NCBI RefSeq assembly: GCF_001598695.1
Contig: NZ_BCZK01000002.1
Location: forward strand, 62,001 to 126,000
Source: Klebsiella oxytoca NBRC 105695
Lineage (GTDB): Bacteria > Pseudomonadota > Gammaproteobacteria > Enterobacterales > Enterobacteriaceae
Direction of reading: 5' to 3'
Length of the DNA: 64,000 bases
The notes beneath the pieces are model-generated. The model saw nothing but the letters and a program-made list of their open reading frames with translations, did not search any database and was not told where the DNA came from. The translations under genes and the position numbers were made by a program. Position 1 is the stretch's first letter, and the number at the start of each line of letters is the position of its first letter. Shown one piece after another: positions 1-8,653 of this stretch.

Positions 1-243
1 GGTATAAAGCAGCTGCTGATTTTTCAGATTCTCAATCAGGAGGCGGTCGTTGCCCGGCATCAGGTTGACTTCGCAGATGCCCCAGTCGCTATCGCTGGTT
101 TCCAGCAGATGATGGGTATAAAGCGCCTGATGCGCGCGGTGAAATGCGCCGCAGCCCAGATGAACGATGCGGGATTCGAGACGAGAACGATCCCACGCAG
201 GGCGCGTAACCGGCAGGTTGCTGTCGGCAATGGTTGCAGTCAT
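1..243 (-). CDS. uxuB: Fructuronate reductase UxuB, N-terminal part (runs off window)
   Basis: The reverse strand from the ATG at 243 reads an open frame to the window edge, giving the first 81 residues. The segment LGCGAFHRAHQ followed by WGICEVNLMP is the N-terminal Rossmann region of the polyol/mannonate dehydrogenase family, which includes UxuB. The family enzyme interconverts D-fructuronate and D-mannonate with NAD(H) in the cytoplasm. The gene starts 74 bp after the uxuA stop on the same strand, the uxuA-uxuB order known from E. coli. The closest alternatives are other mannitol-dehydrogenase-family members such as UxaB; the uxuA neighbour favours UxuB. Confidence 0.85.
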   Translation of the reverse strand, partial: MTATIADSNLPVTRPAWDRSRLESRIVHLGCGAFHRAHQALYTHHLLETSDSDWGICEVNLMPGNDRLLIENLKNQQLLYT

Positions 244-317
244 AGCAAACTCCAGAGTGGGCCGCAACAGGCGGCCGAAGAGGAAAAGGCGGAGCCTGCT
301 GCTCCGCCGGTCAGGAA

Positions 318-1502
318 TTAGCGGCTAAAAAAAGCGCGCTGGATCGCCAGCTCCACGCCGCGGACTTCGGCCAGCCCTTTCAGGCGACCAATTGCGGAAT
401 AGCCGGGGTTGGTTTTCTTTTTCAGATCGTCGAGCATCTGGTGGCCGTGGTCAGGACGCATCGGGATAAGATCCTCTTTACCTTCCGCTTTACGGCGGTG
501 CTCTTCTTCGACAATGGCCTTCACCACTTCATACATGTCCACGTCGCCGTGCAGGTGCGCCGCTTCGTGGAACGTTTTCGGGTTCTCTTCACGTAGCGTA
601 GAGCGCAGGTGGGTAAAGTAAATACGCGGACCGAACTGCTTAATCATATCAACCAGGTCGTTGTCGGCACGTACCCCGTAGGAGCCGGTGCACATGGTAA
701 AGCCGTTCGCCATGCTGTTCACGGTATCGACCATCCACTGCATATCTTCAATCGTTGAGACGATGCGCGGCAGGCCGAGGATCGGACGCGGCGGATCGTC
801 CGGGTGGACCGCCATACGCACGCCAACCTCTTCGGCAACGGGAATAATCGCTTTCAGGAAGACGGCGAAGTTCTCGCGCAGTGCGGCTTTATCGATATCT
901 TTGTAGGTTGCCAGATGCTGGCGGAACTGGTCGAGAGTATATCCTTCTTCCGCGCCCGGCAGACCGGCGATGATGTTACGGGTCAGGCGCGCTTTATCCT
1001 CTTCGCTCATGGTGGCGAAGCGCTGATTCGCCTGGGCGACCTCTTCGGCGGTGTAGTCCGCTTCCGCACCCGGACGCTTAAGGATATGCAGCTCAAACGC
1101 CGCAAATTCAATTTGATCGAAACGCAGGGCTTTGGAGCCGTCCGGCAGGACGTATTCCAGGTCGGTACGGGTCCAGTCGAGGACCGGCATAAAGTTGTAG
1201 CACACGGTACGAATGCCGCACTGGGCCAGATTGCGTAGGCTCTGCTGATAGTTAGCGATCCACTGCGCGTAGTTGCCGGTATGGGTTTTGATCTCTTCGT
1301 GAATCGGTACGCTTTCAACTACCGACCACACCAGCCCGGCTTCTTCCACGATGGCCTTACGCTTGAGGATCTCGTCAACCGTCCACACTTCGCCGTTCGG
1401 GATATGGTGCAGGGCGGTGACCACTCCGGTCGCGCCCGCCTGACGGACGTCAGCTAAAGTGACCGGATCGTTAGGGCCATACCAGCGCCATGTCTGTTCC
1501 AT
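318..1502 (-). CDS. uxuA: Mannonate dehydratase UxuA
   Basis: A 394-residue protein, the usual UxuA length. It dehydrates D-mannonate to 2-keto-3-deoxy-D-gluconate, the step after UxuB in glucuronate breakdown, in the cytoplasm with a divalent metal. Recognisable blocks are the N-terminal [10 protein letters not shown], the central HPDDPP, the CTGSYG segment and the C-terminal RPDHGHQML, which together hold the His, Cys and Asp residues expected of the metal site in this TIM-barrel family. It is the first gene of the uxuAB operon, and UxuR/ExuR-like sites lie about 150 bp upstream. Confidence 0.96.
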   Translation of the reverse strand: MEQTWRWYGPNDPVTLADVRQAGATGVVTALHHIPNGEVWTVDEILKRKAIVEEAGLVWSVVESVPIHEEIKTHTGNYAQWIANYQQSLRNLAQCGIRTVCYNFMPVLDWTRTDLEYVLPDGSKALRFDQIEFAAFELHILKRPGAEADYTAEEVAQANQRFATMSEEDKARLTRNIIAGLPGAEEGYTLDQFRQHLATYKDIDKAALRENFAVFLKAIIPVAEEVGVRMAVHPDDPPRPILGLPRIVSTIEDMQWMVDTVNSMANGFTMCTGSYGVRADNDLVDMIKQFGPRIYFTHLRSTLREENPKTFHEAAHLHGDVDMYEVVKAIVEEEHRRKAEGKEDLIPMRPDHGHQMLDDLKKKTNPGYSAIGRLKGLAEVRGVELAIQRAFFSR

Positions 1503-1647
1503 GCTTAACCTCTTTCACGTTTTGACCTGTTCCAGGCCGCTGCTTTGATGGGAGTGTCGGTTCCGGTCAACCATCGTAACGGAGAGAAACCAGACGATAT
1601 GGCGTATAAGTTCCTCCAATTGGTCAAACATGTCAACCATAACAGCG

Positions 1648-1665
1648 AAATTGGTAAACCAAAAT
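1648..1665. promoter_or_regulatory. UxuR/ExuR-type operator upstream of uxuA
   Basis: The 18-bp sequence AAATTGGTAAACCAAAAT is nearly palindromic and agrees closely with the AAATTGGTATACCAATTT consensus of the GntR-family regulators UxuR and ExuR. A weaker relative, CCAATTGGTCAAACATG, lies about 30 bp closer to the gene (1616-1632), so two dimers could bind the uxuA promoter region. No uxuR gene is in the window. The role is inferred from sequence match and position. Confidence 0.65.
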
Positions 1666-1787
1666 GTGATGGAGATTCGCTAATGGCCTGAGTGCTAACC
1701 CATCGATATTTTAGACTCGTTGCGTCGCGCGGAGAGATTCTGCTGAAGCTCAGGAGGGCATGAGGTCCCGCGAAGCGGGTCTTTATA

Positions 1788-1803
1788 AATGGTTAACCAA
1801 TGG
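1788..1803. promoter_or_regulatory. Second TGGTTAACCA palindrome in the uxuA-topAI intergenic region
   Basis: AATGGTTAACCAATGG holds a perfect TGGTTAACCA palindrome that resembles a half-conserved UxuR/ExuR site. It lies just after a small GC hairpin (CCCGC-GAA-GCGGG, 1767-1779). The 580 bp from 1503 to 2083 contain no other convincing gene apart from the short leader ORF at 1944. The function of this site is uncertain. Confidence 0.35.
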
Positions 1804-1943
1804 CGTCAACATATCGACCAGATGCGTCAGAAATCCGCTGGGCTTGCAACAGATCACACTTTTTAATTAATACGATTTCCTTATAAAAACTACGTGTTAT
1901 CATTTCGCTGGTAAATATCTTTTCAACTCTCACCGAGGCTTTG

Positions 1944-1970
1944 ATGCTGGAGAATGTCATCATTAGATAA
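1944..1970 (+). CDS. Candidate 8-residue leader peptide of the topAI operon
   Basis: ATG followed by seven codons and TAA encodes MLENVIIR. A GAGG ribosome-binding sequence sits 5 nt upstream (1935-1938), and the ORF ends 113 nt before the topAI start. In E. coli the topAI-yjhQ-yjhP operon is controlled by an upstream ORF (toiL), where ribosome stalling by antibiotics relieves repression and premature termination. Position and ribosome-binding site fit that role; equivalence to toiL is inferred because I cannot align the two. Confidence 0.4.
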   Translation: MLENVIIR

Positions 1971-2025
1971 TCAGCTTCCCGACCTTATCAGGCCGGACTG
2001 GTTATCGCTGCGCTTAAACTTTACG

Positions 2026-2054
2026 CGAACACCCGTGGGTGTTGGCTCGTTTTT
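2026..2054 (+). terminator. Terminator-like hairpin in the topAI leader (possible attenuator)
   Basis: AACACCC-GT-GGGTGTT (2028-2043) forms a perfect 7-bp stem that can extend by one or two further pairs, and a T5 run follows at 2050-2054. It lies between the leader ORF and the topAI start at 2084, so it could end transcription before the structural genes. The weak AGG ribosome-binding sequence of topAI (2071-2073) is just downstream. Function as an attenuator is inferred. Confidence 0.45.
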
Positions 2055-2065
2055 ACGCATGATGA

Positions 2066-2341
<276 letters not shown>

Positions 2342-2351
2342 GGAGCAACTG

Positions 2352-2903
2352 ATGACAAACCATAACTTCACCTTTCACATCACCTCAGAGCGTGATGCTG
2401 ATGATATTCGCGAAGTTGAAACCCGGGCCTTCGGCTTTAGCAAAGAGGCCGATCTGGTTGCCGCTTTGCTCAACGATGAAAGTGCTCACCCGAGCTTATC
2501 TCTGCTGGCCAAACATAATGGAAAAGCCGTTGGGCATATTTTGTTCACCCTGGCGACGTTCAAAGGGGAGTCTGACTCTCCGATGATGCATATCCTTGCC
2601 CCCCTGGCGGTGGTGCCGGAATACCAGGGCGTGGGCGTAGGCGGATTGCTTATCCAGCGCGGTATTGAGCATCTGAAGGCAATGGGGAGCCTGGCGGTAT
2701 TCGTTCTGGGACATGCCACTTATTACCCGCGGCATGGCTTTGAACCCTGTGCCGGAGATAAAGGCTATCCGGCGCCTTATCCCATTCCCGAGGAGCATAA
2801 AGCCTGCTGGATGCTGCAGCGGCTTTCGTCCCGGCCGCTGGGGAGAACCGGTCAGATACAGTGCGCCCGGGCGTTAATGAAACCCGAGCACTGGCGCGAG
2901 TAA
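2352..2903 (+). CDS. yjhQ: YjhQ-like GNAT acetyltransferase, putative TopAI antitoxin
   Basis: A 183-residue GNAT-fold protein. The N-terminal half carries the DADDIREVETRAF helix, and the acetyl-CoA motif VVPEYQGVGVGGLLIQRG (about residues 93-110) matches the family Q/RxxGxG/A loop. The C-terminal YYPRHGFEP segment is typical of YjhQ-like predicted N-acetyltransferases. YjhQ is reported to neutralise TopAI. The gene follows topAI by 10 bp and precedes the methyltransferase by 17 bp, so all three are probably cotranscribed. A TAAGGAG ribosome-binding sequence overlaps the topAI stop. Confidence 0.88.
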   Translation: MTNHNFTFHITSERDADDIREVETRAFGFSKEADLVAALLNDESAHPSLSLLAKHNGKAVGHILFTLATFKGESDSPMMHILAPLAVVPEYQGVGVGGLLIQRGIEHLKAMGSLAVFVLGHATYYPRHGFEPCAGDKGYPAPYPIPEEHKACWMLQRLSSRPLGRTGQIQCARALMKPEHWRE

Positions 2904-2920
2904 TCAATAAGGAAATGATG

Positions 2921-4549
2921 ATGACGATTAGTACGATTATCAGGGATTCCGCAAACGCAGTTTTGCCGGAGGTGGAGCGCAAAATCCCCTGGGATGAACC
3001 GGCGTTTAGCCAGCGTATGCTGGAGAATCATCTGTCGCAGGAGCACGACTGGGCCAGCCGCAGGCTGGCGGTTATTGAACAACAGGTGGCATGGCTTGCC
3101 GGGCAGCTGCCCGCCGGCGCGCGCATTCTGGATCTCGGCTGCGGGCCGGGTTTTTATACGCGCCAGCTGGCGGAGCGCGGCTTTTGCTGTACGGGCGTGG
3201 ATTTTTCTCCGGCGTCGATCGCCTGGGCTCGTCAGCAGGCGCAGGCGGCCAGCCTTGATATTACCTATCACCAGCAGGACGTTCGCCACTACCAGCCGGA
3301 AGAACAGTTCGATTTCATTATGATGACCTTCGGTGAACTGAATGTGTTCAGCGCGGCTGAAACCCGGGCGTTGGTTAATCGCTGCGCGCAGTGGCTGGTG
3401 GCTGGAGGAAAACTGCTTATCGAAGTTCATACTTATGCTGAAGTTAAACGGCAGGGGATGGCTGAACCCAGCTGGCAGCGCTGTCCGCAGGGGCTATTTC
3501 TGGATGTACCGCACCTGCTGCTGACGGAGCACGCCTGGGATCCCGCTGCGCAAACCAGCGCAACGCGATTTATGGCGATTGAAGAGAACGGCAACGTGAC
3601 GCGCTTCGGCAGTCAGATGACCGCCTGGCAGGATGACGCCTGGCTCAACCTGCTGCATACGGCAGGTTTTACCTCAATTATCCGCCCGGATGGGGCGGCA
3701 TGGCCGGTCAGCGATACTTTTACCGACAAGCTGTACGCGCTGCTGGCCGAAAAAAACGAATCTTATTTTCTTACTACCCACTCAATGAAAGGAATACCAA
3801 CATTGGATATCCCACGTATTTTTACGATTAGTGAAAGCGCCCACCGCATCCATAACCCGTTTACGCCGGAAAAATACGCCACGCTTGGCCGCGTGCTGCG
3901 GATGAAGGCCGGAACGCGGATACTCGACCTTGGCAGCGGATCGGGGGAGATGCTCTGTACCTGGGCGCGCGACCACGGTATTAGCGGCACCGGCGTCGAC
4001 ATGAGCGCGCTGTTCAGCCAGCGGGCTAAGCAGCGGGCAGCAGAGCTCGGGGTTGCCGACCGCGTCACGTTTATCCATCAGGACGCCGCTGGTTATGTGG
4101 CCGATGAAAAATGCGACATCGCCGCCTGCGTAGGCGCGACCTGGATTGGCGGCGGCGTAGCCGGGACGATCGAACTGCTGAGTAAAAGTCTCAAGCCCGG
4201 AGGCATACTGTTGATTGGCGAACCGTACTGGCGCCGGGTTCCGGCAACGGAAGAGATAGCGCAAGCCTGTGGCGCCTCTTCGCTCGCCGATTTTCTGACG
4301 CTTGCCGATCTGGTTTCCTCTTTCGATGCGTCTGGCTATGACCTCGTCGAAATGGTGCTGGCGGACCAGGAAGGCTGGGACCGCTACGAAGCGGCGAAAT
4401 GGCTCACCATGCGCCGTTGGTTAGAGGACAACCCCGGCGATGAATTTGCGCCAGAAGTTCGGGCGGAGCTGACAATTGCGCCAAAGCGCCATGCGACTTA
4501 CACGCGTGAATACTTTGGTTGGGGGGTATTTGCGCTGATCAAGCGGTAG
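2921..4549 (+). CDS. Tandem SAM-dependent methyltransferase; C-terminal half is YjhP-like
   Basis: A 542-residue protein starting at the third of three consecutive ATGs, 7 nt after AAGGA; a GTG at 2861 in the same frame lacks a good ribosome-binding site. It has two class I methyltransferase domains. The first has motif I ILDLGCGPG near residues 69-77. The second begins near residue 289 and has motif I ILDLGSGSG near residues 334-342. The second half looks like the complete YjhP protein that follows yjhQ in E. coli, and an in-frame ATG at 3785 would give a 254-residue stand-alone version. No substrate can be assigned. Confidence 0.82.
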   Translation: MTISTIIRDSANAVLPEVERKIPWDEPAFSQRMLENHLSQEHDWASRRLAVIEQQVAWLAGQLPAGARILDLGCGPGFYTRQLAERGFCCTGVDFSPASIAWARQQAQAASLDITYHQQDVRHYQPEEQFDFIMMTFGELNVFSAAETRALVNRCAQWLVAGGKLLIEVHTYAEVKRQGMAEPSWQRCPQGLFLDVPHLLLTEHAWDPAAQTSATRFMAIEENGNVTRFGSQMTAWQDDAWLNLLHTAGFTSIIRPDGAAWPVSDTFTDKLYALLAEKNESYFLTTHSMKGIPTLDIPRIFTISESAHRIHNPFTPEKYATLGRVLRMKAGTRILDLGSGSGEMLCTWARDHGISGTGVDMSALFSQRAKQRAAELGVADRVTFIHQDAAGYVADEKCDIAACVGATWIGGGVAGTIELLSKSLKPGGILLIGEPYWRRVPATEEIAQACGASSLADFLTLADLVSSFDASGYDLVEMVLADQEGWDRYEAAKWLTMRRWLEDNPGDEFAPEVRAELTIAPKRHATYTREYFGWGVFALIKR

Positions 4550-4556
4550 TTGAAAT

Positions 4557-4586
4557 CCCCGGCGTAGCAGGCAAGCTATGCCGGGG
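4557..4586. terminator. Hairpin between convergent genes
   Basis: CCCCGGCGTAGC and GCTATGCCGGGG pair over 12 positions with a single wobble around a 6-nt loop. The hairpin sits 7 bp after the methyltransferase stop and 8 bp before the end of the MFS gene that reads toward it, so it probably serves both transcripts. T-runs are poor. Confidence 0.55.
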
Positions 4587-4594
4587 TATCGCGC

Positions 4595-5758
4595 TTAATG
4601 TTGCGGATGTTCTTTAATAAACAACGTCAGCACGAAGAAAATCGCCACGAAAGCAATAATCAAGTTGAAGCCCAGCGAGACGCCGTAAATCTGAGAAACC
4701 TGACCAATCAGCCAGCCTGCAAAGGCTCCGCCCATGCCTGAGGCGACATAGATCAGTCCCATCGTTGAGCCGCTTTTATCGGTGAGTTTTGTCGCCACGG
4801 CGGAGGCCGTAGGGAACAGTACCGACATCGCGAAACCAAATACCATAAACAGCCAGACAAACTGGCTGGCAAAGTAGCGGCTGGCAATAATGGCAATCAG
4901 CGAGAATAGTGAAAACAGGATCAGCGTTTTGCGATCGCCCAACTTCAGATTGATAAACCCGCCAATAAACCGGCCAACGGTGAACAGCATGGCAAAACTG
5001 GATATGACGTAGGCCGCCGTCACAATCTTCTCTTCTGCGGTAGCGCCGACGATATCCAGCGAGCTATAGAAGATAGGGAAAAAGTTCAGAAAAGCCGCTT
5101 CCGCAGCAACGTAGAACAGGATAAAACCAATCACCAGCATCAGGCGTTTCTGGCCAAGGATATGCATAAAATCAGAGAGCTGCATATCCATCCCCTGCGC
5201 TTTTTCCAACCGCAGACTGCTGAGTACCAGAATGATAATCGCAACAATAATGGCAATCCCGACATAGAACAGGCGCCATGAGACATGATGCGAGAAAAGC
5301 TGCTGTAAAATCAGCGGAGTGACGATCATCCCCACGCCGAACATCGCGTTGGAAACGTTGAACATCATGCCGGCTTTTTCTTTGTAGAAGGTCGGGATGA
5401 CGGTAATGATGGAGACCAGCATCGAGCCGATACCCAGGCCAACAATCAAATAGAAGCCGAAAAACAGCAGCACGCTGAACGCCAGGCTGGTGCCGACCAG
5501 ACCAACGGCCATCATCAGCGAGCCAATCAGCATCATGATCTTCAGCCCCTTTTTATCGGTAAAGTAGCCGGTGAGCAGACTGGCGACCAGAAAGCCTATC
5601 TGGAAGAACATGATCAACGTGCCTATCTGCCCCATGTTCAGATTGATATCGTGCTGGACCTGCTCAAGAATCAGACCCTTGGTGTTCTGTATGCCGCCAA
5701 GAAGGAACATGGTGACGAACAGCAGGAAAAATACTTTCCATTTTTGTTGGTTAGCCAT
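4595..5758 (-). CDS. MFS transporter, probably sugar-type, third gene of ROK operon
   Basis: A 387-residue very hydrophobic protein with about twelve membrane segments. The first is FFLLFVTMFLLGG, and TGYFTDKKGLK is the typical MFS loop between segments 2 and 3. An upstream in-frame extension is ignored because ATG 5758 follows CAGGG and lies 17 bp after the preceding gene. It is last in an operon with a ROK regulator and a glycoside-hydrolase-like protein, so uptake of a glycoside or sugar is likely. The substrate is unknown. Confidence 0.8.
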   Translation of the reverse strand: MANQQKWKVFFLLFVTMFLLGGIQNTKGLILEQVQHDINLNMGQIGTLIMFFQIGFLVASLLTGYFTDKKGLKIMMLIGSLMMAVGLVGTSLAFSVLLFFGFYLIVGLGIGSMLVSIITVIPTFYKEKAGMMFNVSNAMFGVGMIVTPLILQQLFSHHVSWRLFYVGIAIIVAIIILVLSSLRLEKAQGMDMQLSDFMHILGQKRLMLVIGFILFYVAAEAAFLNFFPIFYSSLDIVGATAEEKIVTAAYVISSFAMLFTVGRFIGGFINLKLGDRKTLILFSLFSLIAIIASRYFASQFVWLFMVFGFAMSVLFPTASAVATKLTDKSGSTMGLIYVASGMGGAFAGWLIGQVSQIYGVSLGFNLIIAFVAIFFVLTLFIKEHPQH

Positions 5759-5775
5759 TGTTTTATTTCCCTGTG

Positions 5776-7053
5776 TTAGCAAGTGGGCTTTTGGTAATGG
5801 TGGCCAGCGGCGTCGAAAAGCGACTGTTCCGCCCAGCCGTAGCAGTAATAGAGCAGGTCGTCGCAGTCGCTCTGTTCTGCCGCATCGATGGCTTCCAGTA
5901 GTGCCATCGGGGTCAGGTTCCACATCTGGATGCCGCTGTAAATGAAGGTGCCTGGCTGTGATTTTTCACGCACCAGATTGTTTTGCTGTTTTACAAATTC
6001 AATCGGGAAGCCTTCGGCTTTGAACTGTTGATAGCTAATGTTGTAAGGCAGTTTGAACAGGCGCATAAAGGCGCTGAAGGCGCTTTCACGCTGGGCATCA
6101 TCTTTGGCGAAATGTTCAATGAGTCCCTGCACGTCCGCACCGCCGCCGAGCTTATGGTAGGGGAAGTGCTTGAGTGCTTTAGAATAACGGGTAAGAGACT
6201 GATAATCCTGACCTAAAATCCACGAGTAAGCCGGGGGCCAGAGATCGAGCCACAGTTCGCTGCCGCCAGCATCCCGGTCACTAATGCCGGCCAGCAGATT
6301 CTGTACAAAGCGGGAGACGCTATGCTGGCGGAATGCCATCCAGCGCTGCAGAAGTTCATCATTTAATAACGCATCGACGGTCGCATCATACTGGCCGCTG
6401 TGCATTTGCGCCGTGAGGGTGGCCAGACGTTGGCGGACCGCATCAGCATTGATGCCTGTCCGATGCATTTCGCGCTGACAGTGCGGGCAGAAGCAGGTGA
6501 ATAATCCTCTGGGGCTCACGCTCTTTCCTGCCCAGTCGGGGTAGCGGATGCGGTCGATCAGAAACGTCGAATAACCGTACCGGGCCTTAATCGCGCTGAA
6601 GGTGTTGATCCACAGTTCAATGACGTCAGGGCCATTAGGGCATAGCCAGTGTTCAACCGGATTGCCGCGAAAATCGATCACCTGATTGTTTTCGATCTGC
6701 CCGGCAAAATCGCCGTTGAGAATATTCACCCAGGGGATCACTTTATAAGGGCCGCGATCGGTGGCCTGCTGCAGATCCAGCAGAGGATCGGCGCCCGCAA
6801 CAATCGTAGGATCAACGCGCTGGTGCAGACGTAGTGGCGGCATATCGAGTTTGACATGCAGCGTGGCGGTACCTTGCACAAACTCATGTTTTGGATTGTG
6901 CGGCAGGCGGCCGGTAGGGTAGGGGTTACGTTCAAAAATGGTGTTAACCTCAACAAAGAGGCTATCGACGCCGTTCATTTTGTTAATACGTTCCAGTACT
7001 GAATCGACGCCTTCATCAAGAATATCGTGTGGGTGTAGATGGATCCCGGCCAT
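5776..7053 (-). CDS. Putative glycoside-hydrolase-like TIM-barrel protein
   Basis: A 425-residue soluble protein without a signal peptide. The start at 7053 is preceded by AAGGAG; earlier in-frame codons overlap the ROK gene. Features are IHLHPHDILDEG at the N-terminus, FLIDRIRYPDWAG near the middle (a TIM-barrel strand ending in acidic and aromatic residues) and a CFCPHC cluster about 12 residues later that could bind metal. I do not recognise the family precisely; it resembles uncharacterised glycosidase-like barrels. Position between a ROK repressor and an MFS carrier supports a sugar-related role. Confidence 0.6.
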   Translation of the reverse strand: MAGIHLHPHDILDEGVDSVLERINKMNGVDSLFVEVNTIFERNPYPTGRLPHNPKHEFVQGTATLHVKLDMPPLRLHQRVDPTIVAGADPLLDLQQATDRGPYKVIPWVNILNGDFAGQIENNQVIDFRGNPVEHWLCPNGPDVIELWINTFSAIKARYGYSTFLIDRIRYPDWAGKSVSPRGLFTCFCPHCQREMHRTGINADAVRQRLATLTAQMHSGQYDATVDALLNDELLQRWMAFRQHSVSRFVQNLLAGISDRDAGGSELWLDLWPPAYSWILGQDYQSLTRYSKALKHFPYHKLGGGADVQGLIEHFAKDDAQRESAFSAFMRLFKLPYNISYQQFKAEGFPIEFVKQQNNLVREKSQPGTFIYSGIQMWNLTPMALLEAIDAAEQSDCDDLLYYCYGWAEQSLFDAAGHHYQKPTC

Positions 7054-7090
7054 GAGATGCTCCTTTTTTATTCCGGCTGCTGGTTTGTCT

Positions 7091-8278
7091 TTAAATAAGC
7101 TGCGTGTCGGGCATAAATTGAATCGAGGGATACACCGCATGGAGCGCCAGCATCGCCATTCCATACAGCGGTGCTTTTTCTTTTAAATCGGAAAGCTCAA
7201 CGGATACCCGGGTATTGGCAAACAGATGCCTGTCGAGATTGGCTTGTACTCTTGGGAGAAAAAGCTCTGCGGATTGGGAAACGCCGCCGGTAAGAATGAC
7301 TTTCTCAAGGTTGGCTATTGTCACCATATTGAGAATGCCGATGGTTAAGTAGTCCGCCATCTCCTCCAGCAACATGGCGGGTACCGTTTCCCCCTGGGCA
7401 GCGGCGATAAGTATTTCATGGGCGTTCATGCTTTGGCCGCTGAGCGCGGACATTCTCTCTTTGAGTCCGGAGCCGGAGCAGTAGTTTTCGAAGCAGCCCT
7501 TATTTTTCCAGTTCTGAGTCAGATGGTTGCGTTCGAAGAGCATATAGCCGATCTCACCGGCAGCATTATTGATACCCCGGATAATTTTGCCATCCATCAG
7601 CAGCGCCGAGCCCAGGCCGGTGCCGATACCAATAAGTGCGGCGCTATGAACGTGGCGACATTTCCCCTGCCACATTTCGCCAATCAGCGCTGCCCGAATA
7701 TCATTTTCCAGTACCACCCTGATGTTCAGACGCGCGTTGAGCTCATCGGCAAGCGGAATGTTGTCCCAGTCAGGGAGATTGGGGGAGCCTTCAAGCACCG
7801 TTCCGCTACGGTAATCAACGATGCCCGGCGTGGCGATGCCGATGACTTTCAGCTTGTCGCGAGAAATAGGCTGCCGTTCGATAAACGCCTCGATACTGGC
7901 GCTGAATCGGTCGAGAAACTCCCGGCGAGTCGTGACCTCATAGGTTGATTCCTGATGCTGGGCCAGAAGCTGCGCATTGAGATTGAAGAGGGAGAAGGTG
8001 ATTTTCGTTCCGCCTAAGTCAATGCCGATCCCAAGGCCATGGTTGGGATCGAAGTTAACCAGAATCCCTTTGCGCCCGAGACCGCCTTCTTCGCTGACGC
8101 CGCTTTCGTAGATAATTTTCTCTTCCAGCAGGTCGCTCACGATTTCAGAAATTGTGGCTTTAGTAATGCCGGTTGCCTTGGCGATCTGAGCGCGAGAAAG
8201 AGGAGAGTTCTCACGGATGACGTTGAGGACCACAGAGGCGTTCATTTGTCTTAATGTGTTGGGAACATTCAGCTTCAA
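7091..8278 (-). CDS. ROK-family transcriptional repressor (NagC/Mlc/XylR type)
   Basis: A 395-residue protein with an N-terminal winged helix-turn-helix (NSPLSRAQIAKATGITKATISEIVSDLL, about residues 24-51) and a C-terminal ROK sugar-kinase-like domain beginning GIGIDLGGTKITFSL. The GCFENYCSGSGL block is the ROK zinc/cysteine signature in altered form, without the usual preceding CxCG. It reads from a TTG codon with AAAGGAA upstream. It is first in a three-gene operon and has a palindrome 12 bp before its start, which suggests autoregulation. The inducing sugar is unknown. Confidence 0.85.
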   Translation of the reverse strand: MKLNVPNTLRQMNASVVLNVIRENSPLSRAQIAKATGITKATISEIVSDLLEEKIIYESGVSEEGGLGRKGILVNFDPNHGLGIGIDLGGTKITFSLFNLNAQLLAQHQESTYEVTTRREFLDRFSASIEAFIERQPISRDKLKVIGIATPGIVDYRSGTVLEGSPNLPDWDNIPLADELNARLNIRVVLENDIRAALIGEMWQGKCRHVHSAALIGIGTGLGSALLMDGKIIRGINNAAGEIGYMLFERNHLTQNWKNKGCFENYCSGSGLKERMSALSGQSMNAHEILIAAAQGETVPAMLLEEMADYLTIGILNMVTIANLEKVILTGGVSQSAELFLPRVQANLDRHLFANTRVSVELSDLKEKAPLYGMAMLALHAVYPSIQFMPDTQLI

Positions 8279-8289
8279 GATGTTATTCC

Positions 8290-8307
8290 TTTGGTTTGTA
8301 AACTAAA
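8290..8307. promoter_or_regulatory. Palindromic operator in front of the ROK operon
   Basis: TTTGGTTTGTAAACTAAA has arms TTT-x-GTTT and AAAC-x-AAA around a GT centre, the shape of operators used by XylR/NagC-like ROK repressors. It lies 12 bp upstream of the ROK start codon. AT-rich sequence with related GTTT/AAAC words continues to about 8405. The link to the ROK protein is inferred from position. Confidence 0.55.
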
Positions 8308-8552
8308 CTAATTAATCAAAAAAAAGCTTTTTTAGCTTGTTTAAAACACATTAACGCTTTTTGTTTCGGCTTATAAAGCGTTATTTTTGATCATATAGTT
8401 TGTTTTGTATATTTTATGGGGGCGATCACAAAATGTACTGTACGGCCATTATCGGGAGGGGCCACGGATGGAACCACGCCCTCGGTCATAGGCAGAGACT
8501 GATAACGAACACGCTCTGGAAACACCCACGCTATAGCATTGACAGCGTCGCC

Positions 8553-8564
8553 TGTAACGTTACA
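8553..8564. promoter_or_regulatory. LacI-type operator before the regulator gene
   Basis: TGTAACGTTACA is a perfect 12-bp palindrome of LacI/GalR type, 90 bp upstream of the LacI-family gene that starts at 8654. With the next five bases it forms TGTAACGTTACACTAAA, which recurs inverted at 14186-14202 in front of the TRAP operon. The rest of 8308-8653 has AT-rich sequence and one short ORF that I do not regard as a gene. Confidence 0.65.
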
Positions 8565-8653
8565 CTAAACCGTTGTAGTGCATAATTTATAATAAGATGG
8601 CAGCGTTGACCGTTATGCCTGATGCCATTCATTCATTGCCGCAAAGGAGAGGT

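Noticed and set aside
8400-8585. 61-codon plus-strand frame before the LacI-family gene
   Set aside because: It lies over the operator and promoter region, has no strong ribosome-binding site and no recognisable similarity.
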